A stretch of 64,000 bases of DNA. It comes from Sanderia malayensis (Eukaryota > Cnidaria > Scyphozoa > Semaeostomeae > Pelagiidae). Position numbers and translations under genes: made by a program. Shown here in pieces: positions 11,355 to 25,541 of the stretch. The stretch is from assembly GCA_013076295.1 (NCBI GenBank), contig RQOL01000906.1, positions 3,162,001 through 3,226,000 of the forward strand. Reading direction: 5' to 3'. Each line of letters starts with the position of its first letter. The first letter of the stretch is position 1. The notes beneath the pieces were generated by a model, which saw nothing but the letters and a program-made list of their open reading frames with translations, had not been told where the DNA came from and did no database searches.

Positions 11355-12102
11355 GTATTTCGTATAGAAGATTAGTCTTCTGTTTTTCTTTCTTGAATCA
11401 GCTCTTAATATATCGCATGTTTGTAAATGGCGCGACTCTTAGTTTAGCGTACGTTTGAGAGAAGGTTGAAAAGTAGCAATCAATGCAAGTAACATTATAG
11501 AATGCTATCCCTGGCTGAGCTGGTCTCAGCTATGAGGGTTGATTCCCGTGGCTATTCAAATGATTCCGCATTTAAACTAGAATTCACCTTCGACTGTCAA
11601 ATAGACGACCACCCTCTCAAACAACGACCAAGGCAAACTTCCATTAAGATCATGCATTTTGAATTACGTTCGTTAATTTTTCTCTTTGTTGCTTCAACAT
11701 TATATTCCGTTTATCAATAAATCAGGATGAGCTACATCCTCACTATATATACAAGTGTTATAGATTAACTGCATGCTTTATTTAAGAATTGAGAACAAAA
11801 TTACGTGACACTTCTGCTTCAACATAGATTTGAGCAAAATAAATTGAAATTAGAATATACGATTATTTATTTAAAATTTTGGGCTTCGTTGCTTTATGTT
11901 TAGATTTTCAATGTTTGTAACTAAATTTTCAATGGTATCCATATTTTTCATAATTAATATTTTGTAGGTTTAGTTTTGCAGAAATTACAGAGTGCGTTTT
12001 GTTCACTATTTGTTGCATTTTTATTTGCGTGAAACTTTAATAGCGCATTGAGTGGATGCAAATTGTAGAATGATGGCGTAGAAAATATAAAGATTTAACA
12101 GA
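11355..12102. other. 3' flanks of convergent TECPR2 and METTL5
   Basis: AT-rich sequence between two convergent stop codons. An AATAAA at 11716-11721 can serve TECPR2. A reverse-strand AATAAA (TTTATT at 12020-12025) lies about 80 bases past the METTL5 stop. I see no gene here. Confidence 0.5.
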
Positions 12103-12848
<746 letters not shown>

Positions 12849-13182
12849 CTCAAATAAATCTGGATCTTAATTAACAGCCTCCTTAGTCTATATCTGCTCC
12901 TGTTTTAGAGGCTTGTATGAAAGTTTTAGTGAAAGTAGTAGCTCAACAGATTTAGGCCACACCGAAAATTCGAAGAAAACAATTCAAAAATATTCTGAGG
13001 AGCCTCTACATCGGTTTGCAGCCTCGCTCTGATGTCGTAGGGGGGCGGTGTCGTCGAAAAGCTTCTTGAGGAGTTGTGAGCTGCGAGAGATGTTGGTTGC
13101 CCTTGAAAAATCAACTGCAAACATATCTTAATTAATTAAACACGAAAGACAATTTGACATTTCGAAATAGTTGTAATCCAAC
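12849..13182. promoter_or_regulatory. Bidirectional promoter interval METTL5 / profilin-like gene
   Basis: A 334-bp interval between divergent start codons. A short reverse-strand open frame inside it (12926-13120) shows no family similarity and I treat it as chance. Shared promoter use is inferred from spacing alone. Confidence 0.4.
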
Positions 13183-14350
13183 ATGGACTTTAAGATGCGA
13201 GAACCCGCGGAAAAGGTAAGTTTATAATGTGACCATGTGGTTGGCAAAGACTTCCTGTCTGTCTGGGCCTAGATTAAATTTCATTCCGATGATGTCGTCA
13301 CAGATTGTTTGGTATATTGTGCTTTGTGGTCGATGTTATCATTGCAATGGGCGTATTATAAAATTATTTTCATTTTTATTTGTTGCTGCAGGTATGCAAA
13401 AGTGGAGTTTTAGAATGGAAAGTATTTGCAAACGGTAAGAGATTTTTTCACGTGGGGGGAGGGGCGGGGTCGGATTGAGCACGTGTGCGGGGAACGTGTT
13501 CTTCAGGGGAAAGGGTGAAATGTGTTGTGAAGCGTGAAAACCATTCCTGAATTATGACCATTCAATTTCATCTTTTTTAGAGCTGCTAATGAAGAATACA
13601 ATTATGAATGGTTTATTATTGATTTCATTCAATGGAAACTTGGTTTATCAAGATGGACAATTAAAAAATGTCAAACCTGAAAGTTTTCGCCAATTTCTCG
13701 GCATTTTCAATGACGCAGAAAAAGGTAACAAAGCTATCCTTTCCACTGTTGTAAAGTCAAAAATGTAAAGAACATATTTTCTGGAAAACATTTTCATTTT
13801 CTTTCTATAGATGGTCAATTATTTGAAAAAGGAATCACGCTGGATTTTGATGAATCAAACGAAAATATGTTTCAAACGATCAAATACACAATAACTAAAA
13901 AAAGCCGTCATAGGTTGGAATCTTTATTGAATGAACTTTTGTTTTTTCTCTTTCCCCTGATTATCATTCACTGCATTGTGCACATTTTCTTCCTTCTGTG
14001 CATGTTTATACCATTAATTTCCCCCCACCTTCCCCCTGTTTCACACACCCCATCCCTCTTCTCTCTTTATAAAATTTTTCACTTTCTTCCCCTTCCTTGC
14101 ATATTATTGTTTTATCTTTTCCATCCCATTCTTGTTCGCTTTATTCTCCATTTCCGAGCCATTTTCCAAATCGTTTAGTTCATTTTATCTTTCTTCTTCC
14201 AGTTTATATGCAACTTCAAGAATGAACCAATTTGGTATAATTGTTATCAATTTGCCATATGGCATTTTAATTGGATCACATTGTCACCCTGTGACCTCAG
14301 CTGTGGCAGCCAATTACTTTGAAACTGTTGCAGATCTTTTAAGAAAATAA
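13183..14350 (+). CDS. Small profilin-like protein
   Basis: Five exons, 13183-13215, 13392-13434, 13581-13724, 13811-13913 and 14203-14350, join with matching phases (0,1,1,2) to 156 residues. I do not recognise an exact orthologue. The layout resembles the profilin fold: an N-terminal helix with Trp (GVLEWKVFANELL), a beta strand LLLISFNGNLVYQD, a helix ESFRQFLGIFND, a strand pair TIKYTITKKS, then NQFGIIVINLPYGILIG and the closing helix AVAANYFETVADLLRK. The last two segments sit where profilins carry their GVII..K....I and C-terminal helix. If correct, it may bind actin or poly-proline, but divergence makes that uncertain. A roadblock/longin-type small fold is the main alternative. Gene structure confidence is higher than functional confidence. 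Confidence 0.65.
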
Positions 14351-14960
14351 AATTCGATTTCTGTACATAACAAGGTATGTGAAAAATTTAAAATGTTTCA
14401 TATCAACTTGTTGGATTCATTACCTCAAAACTCTTTCTACATTTGACTGAAGCACGCTACATTGGCGAAATTCGTCGAGATGCAGGGCTCGTAATTTTCA
14501 AATTATTTGTGTCTGAAGATTGAAATCAAATTGATCAGAAGCGTTTAGAATTTGTAAAAGTAGACCATCTGAAAGCTATTTCTATCACTTTCTTAATTTT
14601 GATTTTTTATTCCAATTGTCACTGGTCAAGAATATATAATAAATGATAATTAATGTAACCATGGCGCGTATTATTCGAACTTTAACTCTGTAATCCACTT
14701 ACGTTACCTAAATATTTGCCAGCTACTTTATATGAACGTAAGTAGAGTAATAAATATTTAGTTACTTTGACGTTGATAAAATTTTTACATGTATAGTCTT
14801 ACTTAACTATTAAAATTAAACAATATCTTTTTATAATAAATCCTGCTTTCCTTAATCAATTTCTAAGGATTAGGTTTTTCTTTTAAGATCATTACCTTTA
14901 TTTTCCGTTTCGGTGTTTTGCCGATTTTGCACTTCTTTGAAAAAATAGAACCGATTCACT

Positions 14961-14968
14961 TTCCCACG
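14961..14968 (-). promoter_or_regulatory. CSL/Su(H)-type octamer CGTGGGAA
   Basis: The plus strand reads TTCCCACG, the reverse complement of the high-affinity CSL site CGTGGGAA. It lies in the non-coding DNA 5' of Jagged, in the same orientation as those at 16047, 16448 and 20900. Binding is inferred. Confidence 0.4.
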
Positions 14969-16046
14969 CCACAAGCTCGAGACAAATAATATTTTTACTA
15001 AAACTAATCCTTGTTAAAATTTAATACGCTCCCTGAGTGTAATAAAATAAAGCAAGTCACGTCAGCTTTTCTTAAACCTTCAATTCCCAACAATTTAAGT
15101 AAACAAGACAGCGCTGTGAAGAAGGAAATAGCTTTGGCATTACTTATGCTGATTAATAAAGATACCTTTTGGTTGGCTAATCCATATTTCTTCTGCAATG
15201 AAACAACGTAGCTATAACAAAATTTGTTTGATGTTTTTGAGTGATAATAAATTCGCTTGCCATCAACTCGCTCATCGTGTGGCAATTGATCAGTGTATTT
15301 CAATATATTCGATAACAACAAAGAAAATGAATATTTTGGGGAACAAGAGAATGTTATGTGAACTTTAATATTATATGAAATGTATGATATATTTGAGGTT
15401 AGTTGTTAATATTTGGGTTGTTAAGTGGATAATGCTATTTATGATCGAAGTTGTGGATTTTATGTAGGTTGATAGAAAAAGAAGCTCGTTATCTTCTTTA
15501 CATTAAATAGGCCTTTTATGCTATTATGTGGTTACTTTGTGTTTTTACGCTTAATGCGCATCGTGTGAGCTTCGCGTTGGTATGTTATTCATCTATTGTA
15601 AATATAATCAGTTGTTGGACTTCTCTTCAAGGTCAACCACATCTACAAAGAGTTTGATGCAGACTTGCACAGTATTATCATATTTTGGAGTTTGGAGTTT
15701 CCACGCTTTTTATTTTATTATTCACGCAAACTGAACACTGGTTTTTCGACATCAAAGCAAGGATTTCGCAGGTAACTATATGAGTTTATTCTTGTTTTAT
15801 TGGGCAAACGTCTGCATATCTCTTCTTGTGAAACTATGAATTTTCTGATTAGCAACTCCAGACTGTTACACATGATAGTATTGTTACTTGATTGAAGTGA
15901 ACTCGATGGAATGAAGCTAAATATATAAATGATTAAATAATTATAAAACTGTCTACACACGAGCAACAAATATGATCTTGAGACTATTACTATATCCTTG
16001 TATCACATCTGATATTTCAAATACAAATGTGGCTTTTGGAAAGATT

Positions 16047-16054
16047 TTCCCACG
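16047..16054 (-). promoter_or_regulatory. CSL/Su(H)-type octamer CGTGGGAA
   Basis: A second perfect CGTGGGAA match on the minus strand, about 1.1 kb from the first, in non-coding DNA. Confidence 0.4.
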
Positions 16055-16447
16055 GGTATCGCCACTGTAGATGTTCAGGCACAGTTACATTAGTTCAAAG
16101 GTGGTGACATCCAAGTAAAAATTTTTCTAAGAAACCCCAACCTTTACTACCTGACTTTTACTTTCGCAAAACAATCCTTATCCTTTACAATATTCTACTT
16201 CGAATATATTTGAATTTCTAAGAACAGGAAATTTTGATCGCAAATGCAAAATGTCTTCCATGAGAGTGTTCAGTGCGGAAAGACTTGTTTCTTTAGAATT
16301 CAACTATTCTAATTACCCTATATTCGAGTGGTTAACTCGTTCTAACTAATTTCAAGATATTAAAGGGCAGTTAATAAAGCAATTAAAAGATTTCGCTGTC
16401 GGTTCTCTAGAATTGTAATACGAAATAAGAGATATCTGCTTACAAAT

Positions 16448-16455
16448 TTCCCACG
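16448..16455 (-). promoter_or_regulatory. CSL/Su(H)-type octamer CGTGGGAA
   Basis: A third perfect CGTGGGAA match on the minus strand, 401 bp from the second, giving a local group of three. Confidence 0.4.
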
Positions 16456-19400
16456 CTGTCAATCGATAGAATTTCACACGTGACAAAATGGTTATTAAAA
16501 CAATCTTCTGATTGATATTCGAGCAAAGCAAAGTAAATAATCTACTGACTGCAATAGGAAGAATAATTATTGGTAATATTTGCAGCCATGATGCTTACGT
16601 TGCATCATAATTGATAAATTTGCCTGGTCAGTTTTGTATACTAATTTTATTTTGAGTCATTCGTTGGCGTCTGGGTTTTTTATTACTACTTTCCAGTCTT
16701 AGTTTCCAATCAATGATTGAATTAGTCTATAGTACTTCCACGTGGTTATTTATGTCAGCAATTACTACTTAATTACTGTCTGCTAAGTTGAGCCGTCAAA
16801 GTGTAGTAAATCTTTCGAAGAAAAGAGAACTGGGTCTACACGTGTTTCTCAGGTTAGAATGAAGTGTCTGTAGACTAATTTCATTATCTCGTGATCTTTC
16901 TACAAATAAAAGCACCATTCGCGATCATCATTTATCAATTATTCATTAATATTTTCCATTTATTTTTATGTTTTCTTTGCTTTGCTTGACAGAGAATTTG
17001 ATTATGTTTATTAAGGTTAAATGTTTTTGGCCAATGCTTCGGTGATTTTTCAAATAAACCTTGAATCACATCCTCTTGCCACTCAATTCCACATGAAACA
17101 ATTCATGATGATTATGATTTATAATTTGTGATGCTTTTTGTCAATTAATAATAATGAGAACGAACGATAAGTTTTCAGTTGAGGACACGTTGTAAATGCT
17201 AATTGGTCGGAGATATAACGATCTGTTACCATGATTGATGTGTTTCTTGTTAGCTCAACTTACATCCATTCAAGTATTGAACTTATTTCTTAACAGATGC
17301 TCCGCATATGGATCCCATAGTTTTCTTTAAGCTACTTTAACTTTGATACATATCCTATCGTACACAATCATGATTGTCTCATGTATGGGCTCCTAAAAAG
17401 GCCCTGTTTATCGTGAAGCAGTTCCGTATTTTCAATTAGCTGGCAAATCAAAGATTGTTGATAAATTTAGTTAAGAGAAGACGGTAACAGACTTGGTTGC
17501 TATGATAATAAATCTGGTTGCTATAGTTTTGCAACTGTAAGGCCTCGCGGTTTCACAGGTGACCCTCTCTCGTTTTTCTTTCATTTTGAACTAAATTAAA
17601 GCAGATCTTAATATAACTGAGGGTGAAGCACTTGCTTGCAAATAGTTAAATGGATCAAGTTTGAACATATATAGGACTGTCATGTCATTCTATTACTTAT
17701 GGAGTTTTAAAACGTGTCTCCCCAGTTGATGATAAAAAATAGATTCTTCTAATCTGACAGTTTTCCATCCAACGTGTTTCATTTGTATTGTGAAGCAATG
17801 ATCTTGTTTTTCACTTGTCAATTAATTGTTAGCCATTATAAGAGACTTCATTTATCACTTGCAGTACATTAAGACAGAAAGGCCACGCCAATCCGCAGGT
17901 GCTCTCTATTAATGTCTTCTCTTTCTTCTTTTCTTTAGCTTCACATTTTTTCATCATATCCATCGATTGAAGACGTTTTCATTAGCAAGGTATGTATCTT
18001 TTCTTGTTTATTTATTTATATTAGTAGCTACATTTTTATACCATTTAACAATAGCCTTACGGGTATTGTCTCTAAGTTTGAAAGACACTCCTTAAAGTCT
18101 TCTGTGTATAGGCTATGACTTTAGCGCACATGTATTCAGTTGTTATCATTAACTTACATCTTCCTTACTTCTAACTTTATATTTTCATGACATTGATAAG
18201 ACATTCAGTTGTAGTATATGGTTTTAATTTCATGACGCTGCTCTTTTCGTGTTTACGAAGTAAAGAATTTTATCATGTTATTTTTAGCGGGGCAGTGAGC
18301 TCTTATCAACCCTTGTGCATGTATGCGGTCGGTTGTTTTCTCATTTCATGGTCAAAAAGTTCGTTTAATAATCAAAACACATGATTATGATAAATAACAT
18401 TGACTAAGTCAGAATTATTATTAATCGTAAACTAAAAACTCACCAGACTGTGACAGTGTTCATTATAAACACTGTAGTTCTATATGTTTGTCCAGAAATT
18501 TTCTCACAGTTATTTTTTATCTTATTCAATGATGTTTTTTTATAAATAAAAGGTTTATCAGTAATGTTATTTTGAAAATAACGACCATCAAATATTTTCG
18601 TCGATTTGAATAGATTATCAGGCGAAATTTGCTGGGAAAATGTCAGGTCAATGGAAGCTGGGAAAATGGGAAAAAATGTCAGGTCATCGGAATTTCGTCA
18701 GTTTTGAAAAGAGGTATAACAAACTAACTGTTAAAGAAGGATCAGCTACTTTAATAAACAGTAAATCGAAAAGACGTTTGCCTTCTTGAAAGAGAACACG
18801 AATTAGTATGTTTAGTATCGAGTATAAATGCAATGTACAGGCAGAAAGAAGAACAAGGTGTATGTGGATATTTTAATATCCCAGATGTATGAAGCGTTTC
18901 CTCATTGAATATTCATCTGACTGATTCGATTTCTTGAAATTAGAAGGCAGTTAATAGTATTGCTATACAAAACGTGCTATTGGGCATATTAATTGTTCAT
19001 ACTTCTGCTCAGATGATATTGTGAATGTCTTGCCTAAGATTAAGATGGTTTAAGCTGATTTCAGTCTCATATGAATGCTTAGTTAAGAAGCAATTAAGGA
19101 TGCAACGAGTTGTGGTTGGTTTATCTTAACTATAACGGCCATATGTTTCGAAGATGTTGCTTAAAGAGGATTATGGATTAACTTCTTCAACAAGTCAGTT
19201 ATGATGACATTATATCTGCTGATGTTTATTACAGTTCTTTTATTTTAGACATTTTCTCAGCCTGTTATGGTCTTCAATATTTGTAATTTTTATCCAGTTC
19301 CACTTAGCGCATTAATATCATGTTTTTTAAATGTTTCCTGAATTTCTTGTTTTCAATTGCTGCGATTATAATTGGGCAGAACGTTGTTTGTGATTCTACC

Positions 19401-20575
19401 TTCCCTTACAGCCACAACCTACATTGTTTATTATCTAAGATTAACTCTAAATATTCAATTTTATAGGAGGATCTAGTATGGCTAATCTGTACTATTGACC
19501 AGAAGATATTGCCGATTGAAATACAGTTGAATGTTCTTATCTTTGTAAGTATGCAAGTTTTGTCTCCAGCATTACAAATGATTGTCATCCCCTTTTAACA
19601 CATTGCAGCATTGCAGCATTTTAACATCTGAAACGCATTGGGACGTTGAACAAAGACTTATGCAATTCTATTAACCAATAAGAAGATCAGCTTGTTTATC
19701 TATAATGGAAACATGGCATAACTATATCCTCATTAGGTGTCCGTAATTAACCTATGAATGCATTTCTAAATGAAGAATGTAATTCAATGCTTTCCACCAT
19801 GTTGCATCTGTCTTCACTCTGTGGTACATCATCTTGAAGCCATGAATTCATGAATATATGAAAACCGACCCCCCAATGTTCGATCTAACTTTAATTGACT
19901 ACATTAATAAGGAAGGACACTCACTGGATATATTAGGCATGATTTGATGACCTAGCCACAGCATTGTTGAACTGCAAGATTTCTGTATGATGAATCGAGA
20001 TATACGTGGATATACAGTTTGTGCATACCTGTGGTAACCAACCTGGCCTGATGAAGTTTGTTGATGTTTATTGCTATTATGAAATGAAAACCATGGAGAA
20101 TGCTGAAGTATATAATTACCTGTTTATTTCCATTATAATTTTCAGCAATGGTTGATGGTTCTTGATTAGGTTGGTCTGTTTTCTTTTGTCTTACCACCTG
20201 GACTTAATTTGGCACTGTCTTCTGCATCTGCCTTTTAATTAGAATGAAATTTCCTCCTGATTTGTAATATGCACTGTCTAAAGCAAGCAATTTTAGTTCA
20301 CCATGTTTCACATTTATGCAGGAGGGATTTTGATTTTGTTTATTATTACAAGCATCGATCACTTGTCAAAGCCGTTACCACTGCAAAACAGATTTATTAC
20401 GTAACTTATCGATGCATTTGTTTTAGTGATCATTGTTTTCTTTTGTTTGTAAAGACAGGTAACGGATCAGTTGCCAATGCCTTGTATGTTTGTTATAATA
20501 ATACGAAATTTAAGCGAAATATCTGCGCATTTACATCATTCAATCTTTTTATTTTAGGTTTTTTTCGTTTGGAAA

Positions 20576-20852
20576 ATGAATATCTCCATATTTGCATCAT
20601 CAATTTGTTTGTTTATCTTCATTAATTCCATCAATACACTTGGTAAGTTACATTCTTATCTTTATCTACTTACTCGTTAGTTTAAATTTGTTGCTAGGTA
20701 TCCAGATACAATGTTACACGTCGTTTTGTATTCTTATTTGGTGAATGTAATAATTTTATGTTTCAGACCTTGGATCATTAAAATGGAAACGCATTAATAA
20801 CGAGTTAAAGAATCTGATGAAGACCAATGCAAAATCGTTGAAAATGAAAAAC
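20576..20852 (+). CDS. Candidate upstream signal-peptide exons (alternative Jagged 5' end or small secreted peptide)
   Basis: Two short exons with strong splice signals. The first is preceded by acceptor attttag, starts at ATG 20576 and ends at 20642 (g|gtaagt). The second runs 20767-20852 (tttcag to aac|gtaagt). Together they encode 51 residues: a signal-peptide-like MNISIFASSICLFIFINSIN, then a basic stretch with KWKRINNELKNLMK. The second exon ends in phase 0, the same phase at which the Jagged MNNL exon (25780) begins. Splicing 20852 to 25780 would therefore give an alternative N-terminus. Equally it could belong to a separate short gene with exons I did not find. No family match. Confidence 0.4.
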
Positions 20853-20899
20853 GTAAGTGATATAATTCTTTCTTCTTTTCGTGGAAGAAGCATGCTCTT

Positions 20900-20907
20900 T
20901 TCCCACG
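20900..20907 (-). promoter_or_regulatory. CSL/Su(H)-type octamer CGTGGGAA
   Basis: A perfect CGTGGGAA match on the minus strand, 48 bases past the donor of the candidate upstream exon. Confidence 0.4.
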
Positions 20908-23900
20908 TGTTAGCCGTATAAATTATTCATTTTAATGATGTGATGTGACAAGTAAAGGGTAGTGGACAAGCTATATTTATACACAATATGAAGAGAAGAG
21001 AAGCCATGGTGGTTGAATGACGATGGTCATATGACGAATGCGCAACTTCGACCATTATTGAATGTAGTGAGACCTTCACATGGTGTGCGATATGGGGCAG
21101 CTAACATCTGCTGGAATGCTAACCACATTATTAATTAGGCAAAACAAATAAAAGCATGCAATTGTCAACCTACGCCAGTCTAAGTTCACGTATTCTTATT
21201 GTTCAAATATCAGCCTCCTAACATCATAAAAAATGTATATTTATTTACGAATTGGAATTGAAAGAGAGTTCTCTTGATTTATAATGGGTTTAATGCGAAA
21301 AAAAGTAAGCTTGTTTACGAACATGCAGATTGAATAAGTCCAGCTGTTTGTATTTATTGGATTAATACGAAACCCGCCTGCATGGCACACTTTATGATAC
21401 ATAGCCCACAAACCACATTAATATGCCCCTAAGTCAAGGTTTATTCAAACATTCATTCTATTAATAGCAATGCAATTACCCGCTTGCAGCAATACAACAA
21501 GAGCTTAGCTATTTATTCATCATCAAACATATAAAATCATGTTGTCGTTTTATAAAGGTGGAAAATATGAAGAATGCAGCCAATTCTGCATATAAACATT
21601 TTGCATATAAATTAACAATCTTCTTTGTGGACACTTTAATATTCATGGTAATCTTTGATAGATTATTAAAATCATTTACCACGATTTCATAGGCACGCAA
21701 ACCCCTGATAATCAGTCAACAACCGTTACCGTTGGTATAATTGGTTCGAGGGACACTGTTTTGATTATTGGTTCAGTTTGCACTGCATGAATATTCAATT
21801 GAACGAAACCTTTAGTGAATATATTCCATGTGACTGTTTCATAAATATGTCACTGAAATAGTATGGCTAGCAGGTTTCGTGTCAACTGCTCTTGTGGCTT
21901 GCTTTAAGCATTCATTTCACCCTCATTTTGACCATTTGGTCCTGTGGCCCTGTCCATTATATGGAAATCATTCATTAAAAGTGGACATTTTCGAAAACAG
22001 AAGAGCACATGTCCCTTGGTTCGACTTCCAGATAATGAAAAACATGTTTAGACTGGGACTTTGTATTTGTCTTCTGACCTAAATTGCAGACCATGGCCAC
22101 CTGCCTGAAACACGATTAATCCTTTGATCACAGCATATTAGTTGCGATGAAGAATAGAATCAAAGAATCGATTACTAAATCATGAAAGACGCGCCATTCT
22201 CTTAATGTGCGCGCGCGTCCTACTTATTCATCATCTTACTAGCCAACATGCAGTATGGCATAAACTGCAAATTTATTATCTTATTTACATGTTCAGCCGC
22301 CAGTTGTCGAGTATGTGATGTCGCGAGCTGAGCAAAGTTTTCCGCGTTGTGTGTGCATAGTCATTAACAAATTTAAACATTAGAAATGTCTTTGAAAGCA
22401 TCGGTTGTGTCCATTGAAGACGTTTAATTTAATGTTTTGTTGCACGTGCCATAGATAAACAAGCTAATTACAAGGGATTGTTTATTAGTGCGGGTTGTAA
22501 TACCTGCTATCAAAACAAGTGCACGCGAATACAAAACTGGTGGTTGTGTTGTATCATTTATAATGATGATAATGATGATTCTGTAGCTGTCAGTTTGAGC
22601 ACACGGGTCCATATCTGATCTGTCATGTTTTTCATTGTCGTGACCAAGATTTTCGTGCATTCTCAAGTGAAAGCATAACATATTAATAGCCAACGTTCTT
22701 TAATAATTTATATAATATATATATATATAAACAAGAATGAGATGTATATATATATATTGGACATATACTTCAGCCAGTTCATTAACGATTTATCATGAGA
22801 AAATTCATCCCTTTTCATAGGCGCATTGACTTTGTTGGTTTAAACAATATGAATTAATAAGCTATGAAACAATAGCATTATGTGCAACTATTCACGAAAT
22901 TGTCCAAATTTGTTTTATTTTGTTATCAACATAATCATAATTTTGGTCAACAGCAATGGATAATGGATTCAAAAAGATCTTTGCGACTTTGGGCCTATGT
23001 GTTTGGGGTGGGTGGGCCTATGCGGCGTTTTGCTGCATAACATGTTTGGCATTGTAAGAGCTCGAAGAATTGATTTAAATCCGGTATTTTTATTGATAGA
23101 TTTAATGGAATTGAATACAAAAATGCAGCTGGTCATTCGTTTGTTCAATTCAAATAAATGAATTAACTTGCTACATTTATAAAAAGGAGGGATATCTCCA
23201 TGCCCAACTTTCTATTGTTCTCATTATTAATGTCCATCTATCATTTTATTGTTCACACACCTGCTTCTTTCACAATCGAATTCTTAATGCTTAAAATGAT
23301 CCTCTTCAAATTTCACAAATCTGTCTCGGGGGTTCAATGTTTTCTCAATTCAATTAATGATGGAATTATCTTTGAGAAATATTTTGTACTACTACTGTAA
23401 TCGGATTTTGCACGTGTATGCTTCAATATATCCTAATATTGTTAAATTAGTTCATTACAATGGCTCAACCTTGTTCTACTCGCACTTATATAGGTTTCGG
23501 GATGTAAATTACTTTCCACAACATTGTCTGTTTTATCATTTTCAGTATATTTTTTTTGTTAAAAAGACTAACACCTGACCCATGAATCAATCCTCAGAAT
23601 TATAACAATGTACCACGAGGTGCAAAATAATATATTGGAAAATTCATTGTTAAAATAATTAAATGAAATCGTTTGATCTCTTTGTTAATCATCGATTGTT
23701 AAAAAAACAATATCCATGTCGTTTTTCATTTAACTCTGTTCATAACTGGGTTGCATAAGGTCTGATATGTTTTTATTTTGCCGTCTTGAACATGCTTCAT
23801 TTTACAAGATCTTATTATCAACCTTGTTTATTTCCCCGGCGAGAAATGAAAATATTTACACGAAGAACTGTTCTTTTTGTCGAGTGATAAATTCTTTGGG

Positions 23901-25306
23901 GGCTTCTTTTCTTTACATATTTCAAAACAGGTGGCAAAGTTCAGAAAAAGCCCTAATCTTTCTGTAAAAACCTAGAAACGTGTTTAATTATTTTTGTTTT
24001 AATCAATTAAAAATTGCGAAGCTGAGTAAACGCAACTGCAAGTTGTTCATGTTTATGTCAGTTCGCTTATTTCACCACAACCACAATTTCCATCAGAGGA
24101 TTTCACAGGTCTGAAATGCCCTGCGATTTCCTAATAATTACAGACATGGTGCATAACACGCTTTAAAGTTAAGCCCAGCATTTCCTTATAACTTGAAATT
24201 AATCAGGTTTCTGATTAGCTAGATGTCTCATTACCACCTTACTGTATCGCACACCATCCTGGGTGTAATACATTATATTTTATCGTGTGTGAAATAGGTG
24301 ATCTTTGTTGATTCTCCCATCTCAGCATATTCTCAAGTTGAATACTCAGTTATCCAACTGAATACGAAAACATTGATTAACAATCTCATGCTAGCTATTT
24401 TCAAGTTCTCTCGAATTTTCCCACACTTTCCAGCTTTTGTTTACATTTTAAACTAAAAACTACCAGAATTTGATTGATTTTCTTATCTTCACTACCATTC
24501 ACTTATTCATTTGACTGGTCGTAAATGTTTCTGTGTAGATATAAAAACGTGTTTTTTATCATTGTTAAATTGAACATATAAGAGTAATAATGGTTGCCCT
24601 GTGGCAGCTGTATTTGTGTTTGAGTTCGAAGTGATTCGGATGAACTCAAGCAGTTCGAACGCTGACAGTCAAGATGAAAACAGTGTGCGCGTGCTGCAAA
24701 CATTCTCCACGCGTGCTGTGTTCAACTTAGCGGGGCTCACTGTTACTACACTTCATCTATATTATTATTCCTATTGTCTGTTATAACTGCTCTATTTTGA
24801 TTACCTTATTTATTTCATAAGAAAACAGATTGGGTTATGTTTCAGTGATCCCTTTCTTCGCTGATTCAGTGCACGCGTTGTCGCACTTATTAGTCAATAT
24901 GGGTCAATATCAACATTATCCTCCAAATAGGTCATTCACCAATAACAAGGATGCAGTTTCCCCATTATATTATTATTACCATTATAATTGTGATCACCCG
25001 GCCAAATGTGTATTATTTCACTTGTTTATTATGTCATGCATCATGGCTGATACGTGTCCCCCCGTTCGCATGTGCTTGCCTTGTCTGAAAAACACGAGAG
25101 CTATTGAATTAAAGCAATCAGTTAAATAAACGAAACTAAGAAATTTTGTAATTAGATATACTTACAAACCATCTGCTCGGGCTTTCTTTGTTTAATTTCT
25201 CTACTTTTTAATTTATTTTCCATTTTGTATATTAAACTAACTGCTATAAACGCAGAGGTGTGACGAGTGCGCATGCGTTGTTGTATGCCACCGCGCCCCA
25301 AAGGGA

Positions 25307-25312
25307 TATAAA
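25307..25312 (+). promoter_or_regulatory. Candidate TATA box of the proximal Jagged promoter
   Basis: TATAAA lies in a locally GC-richer patch (ccgcgccccaaagg just upstream), 235 bases before the ATG of the proximal Jagged first exon. Position and context suit a core promoter. Not proven. Confidence 0.35.
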
Positions 25313-25541
25313 TGAAAAGAAGCCGGGCCTTGGTTGGTCTGATGATCATTATTATTATTATGTTTAAAATATTCAATAATGCAATCGCACTGTCGTCCGT
25401 CAGTCATTCACTTGTGTTTATTGGATGATATGCGTAGCACGTTGGTCTTCAGCTTAATTCATTTTATCAATATTTCAATTTAATGCCGCGAACAAAATAT
25501 GGATATTATGCTGCGATAAGGCATACTGTATTAACGAAAAG

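Larger units (their letters stand above)
14351..20557. other. Large non-coding region upstream of Jagged
   Basis: About 6.2 kb with no convincing coding exon. A possible 51-nt spliced exon lies at 17939-17989, with acceptor tttctttag and donor caag|gtatgt; it could be a 5' UTR exon of a Jagged transcript. Three perfect CSL/Su(H) octamers occur on the minus strand (see separate entries). Short open frames at 15004-15321 (-) and 18187-18384 (+) show no family similarity. The region most likely holds cis-regulatory DNA of the Notch-ligand gene. Confidence 0.4.
20853..25541. other. Non-coding interval between candidate first exons and Jagged core
   Basis: About 4.7 kb without supported coding exons. 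It holds a CSL octamer at 20900-20907 (minus) and a weaker TGTGGGAA at 24418-24425 (minus). A short AT dinucleotide tract lies at about 22714-22760. Open frames here are short and lack family similarity. If the exons at 20576-20852 belong to Jagged, this is its first long intron. Confidence 0.4.

Noticed and set aside
11515..11560. tRNA-like T-arm words (gggttgattcccgtgg)
   Set aside because: No matching acceptor stem, anticodon arm or A box at correct spacing.
12926..13120. 64-codon reverse frame between METTL5 and the profilin-like gene
   Set aside because: No similarity; sits in a short bidirectional promoter.
15004..15321. 105-codon open frame (-) 5' of Jagged
   Set aside because: No family similarity and an overlapping plus-strand frame of similar quality; no supporting splice sites.
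22714..22760. TA-dinucleotide tracts
   Set aside because: Short simple repeats expected in AT-rich intergenic DNA; no further structure.
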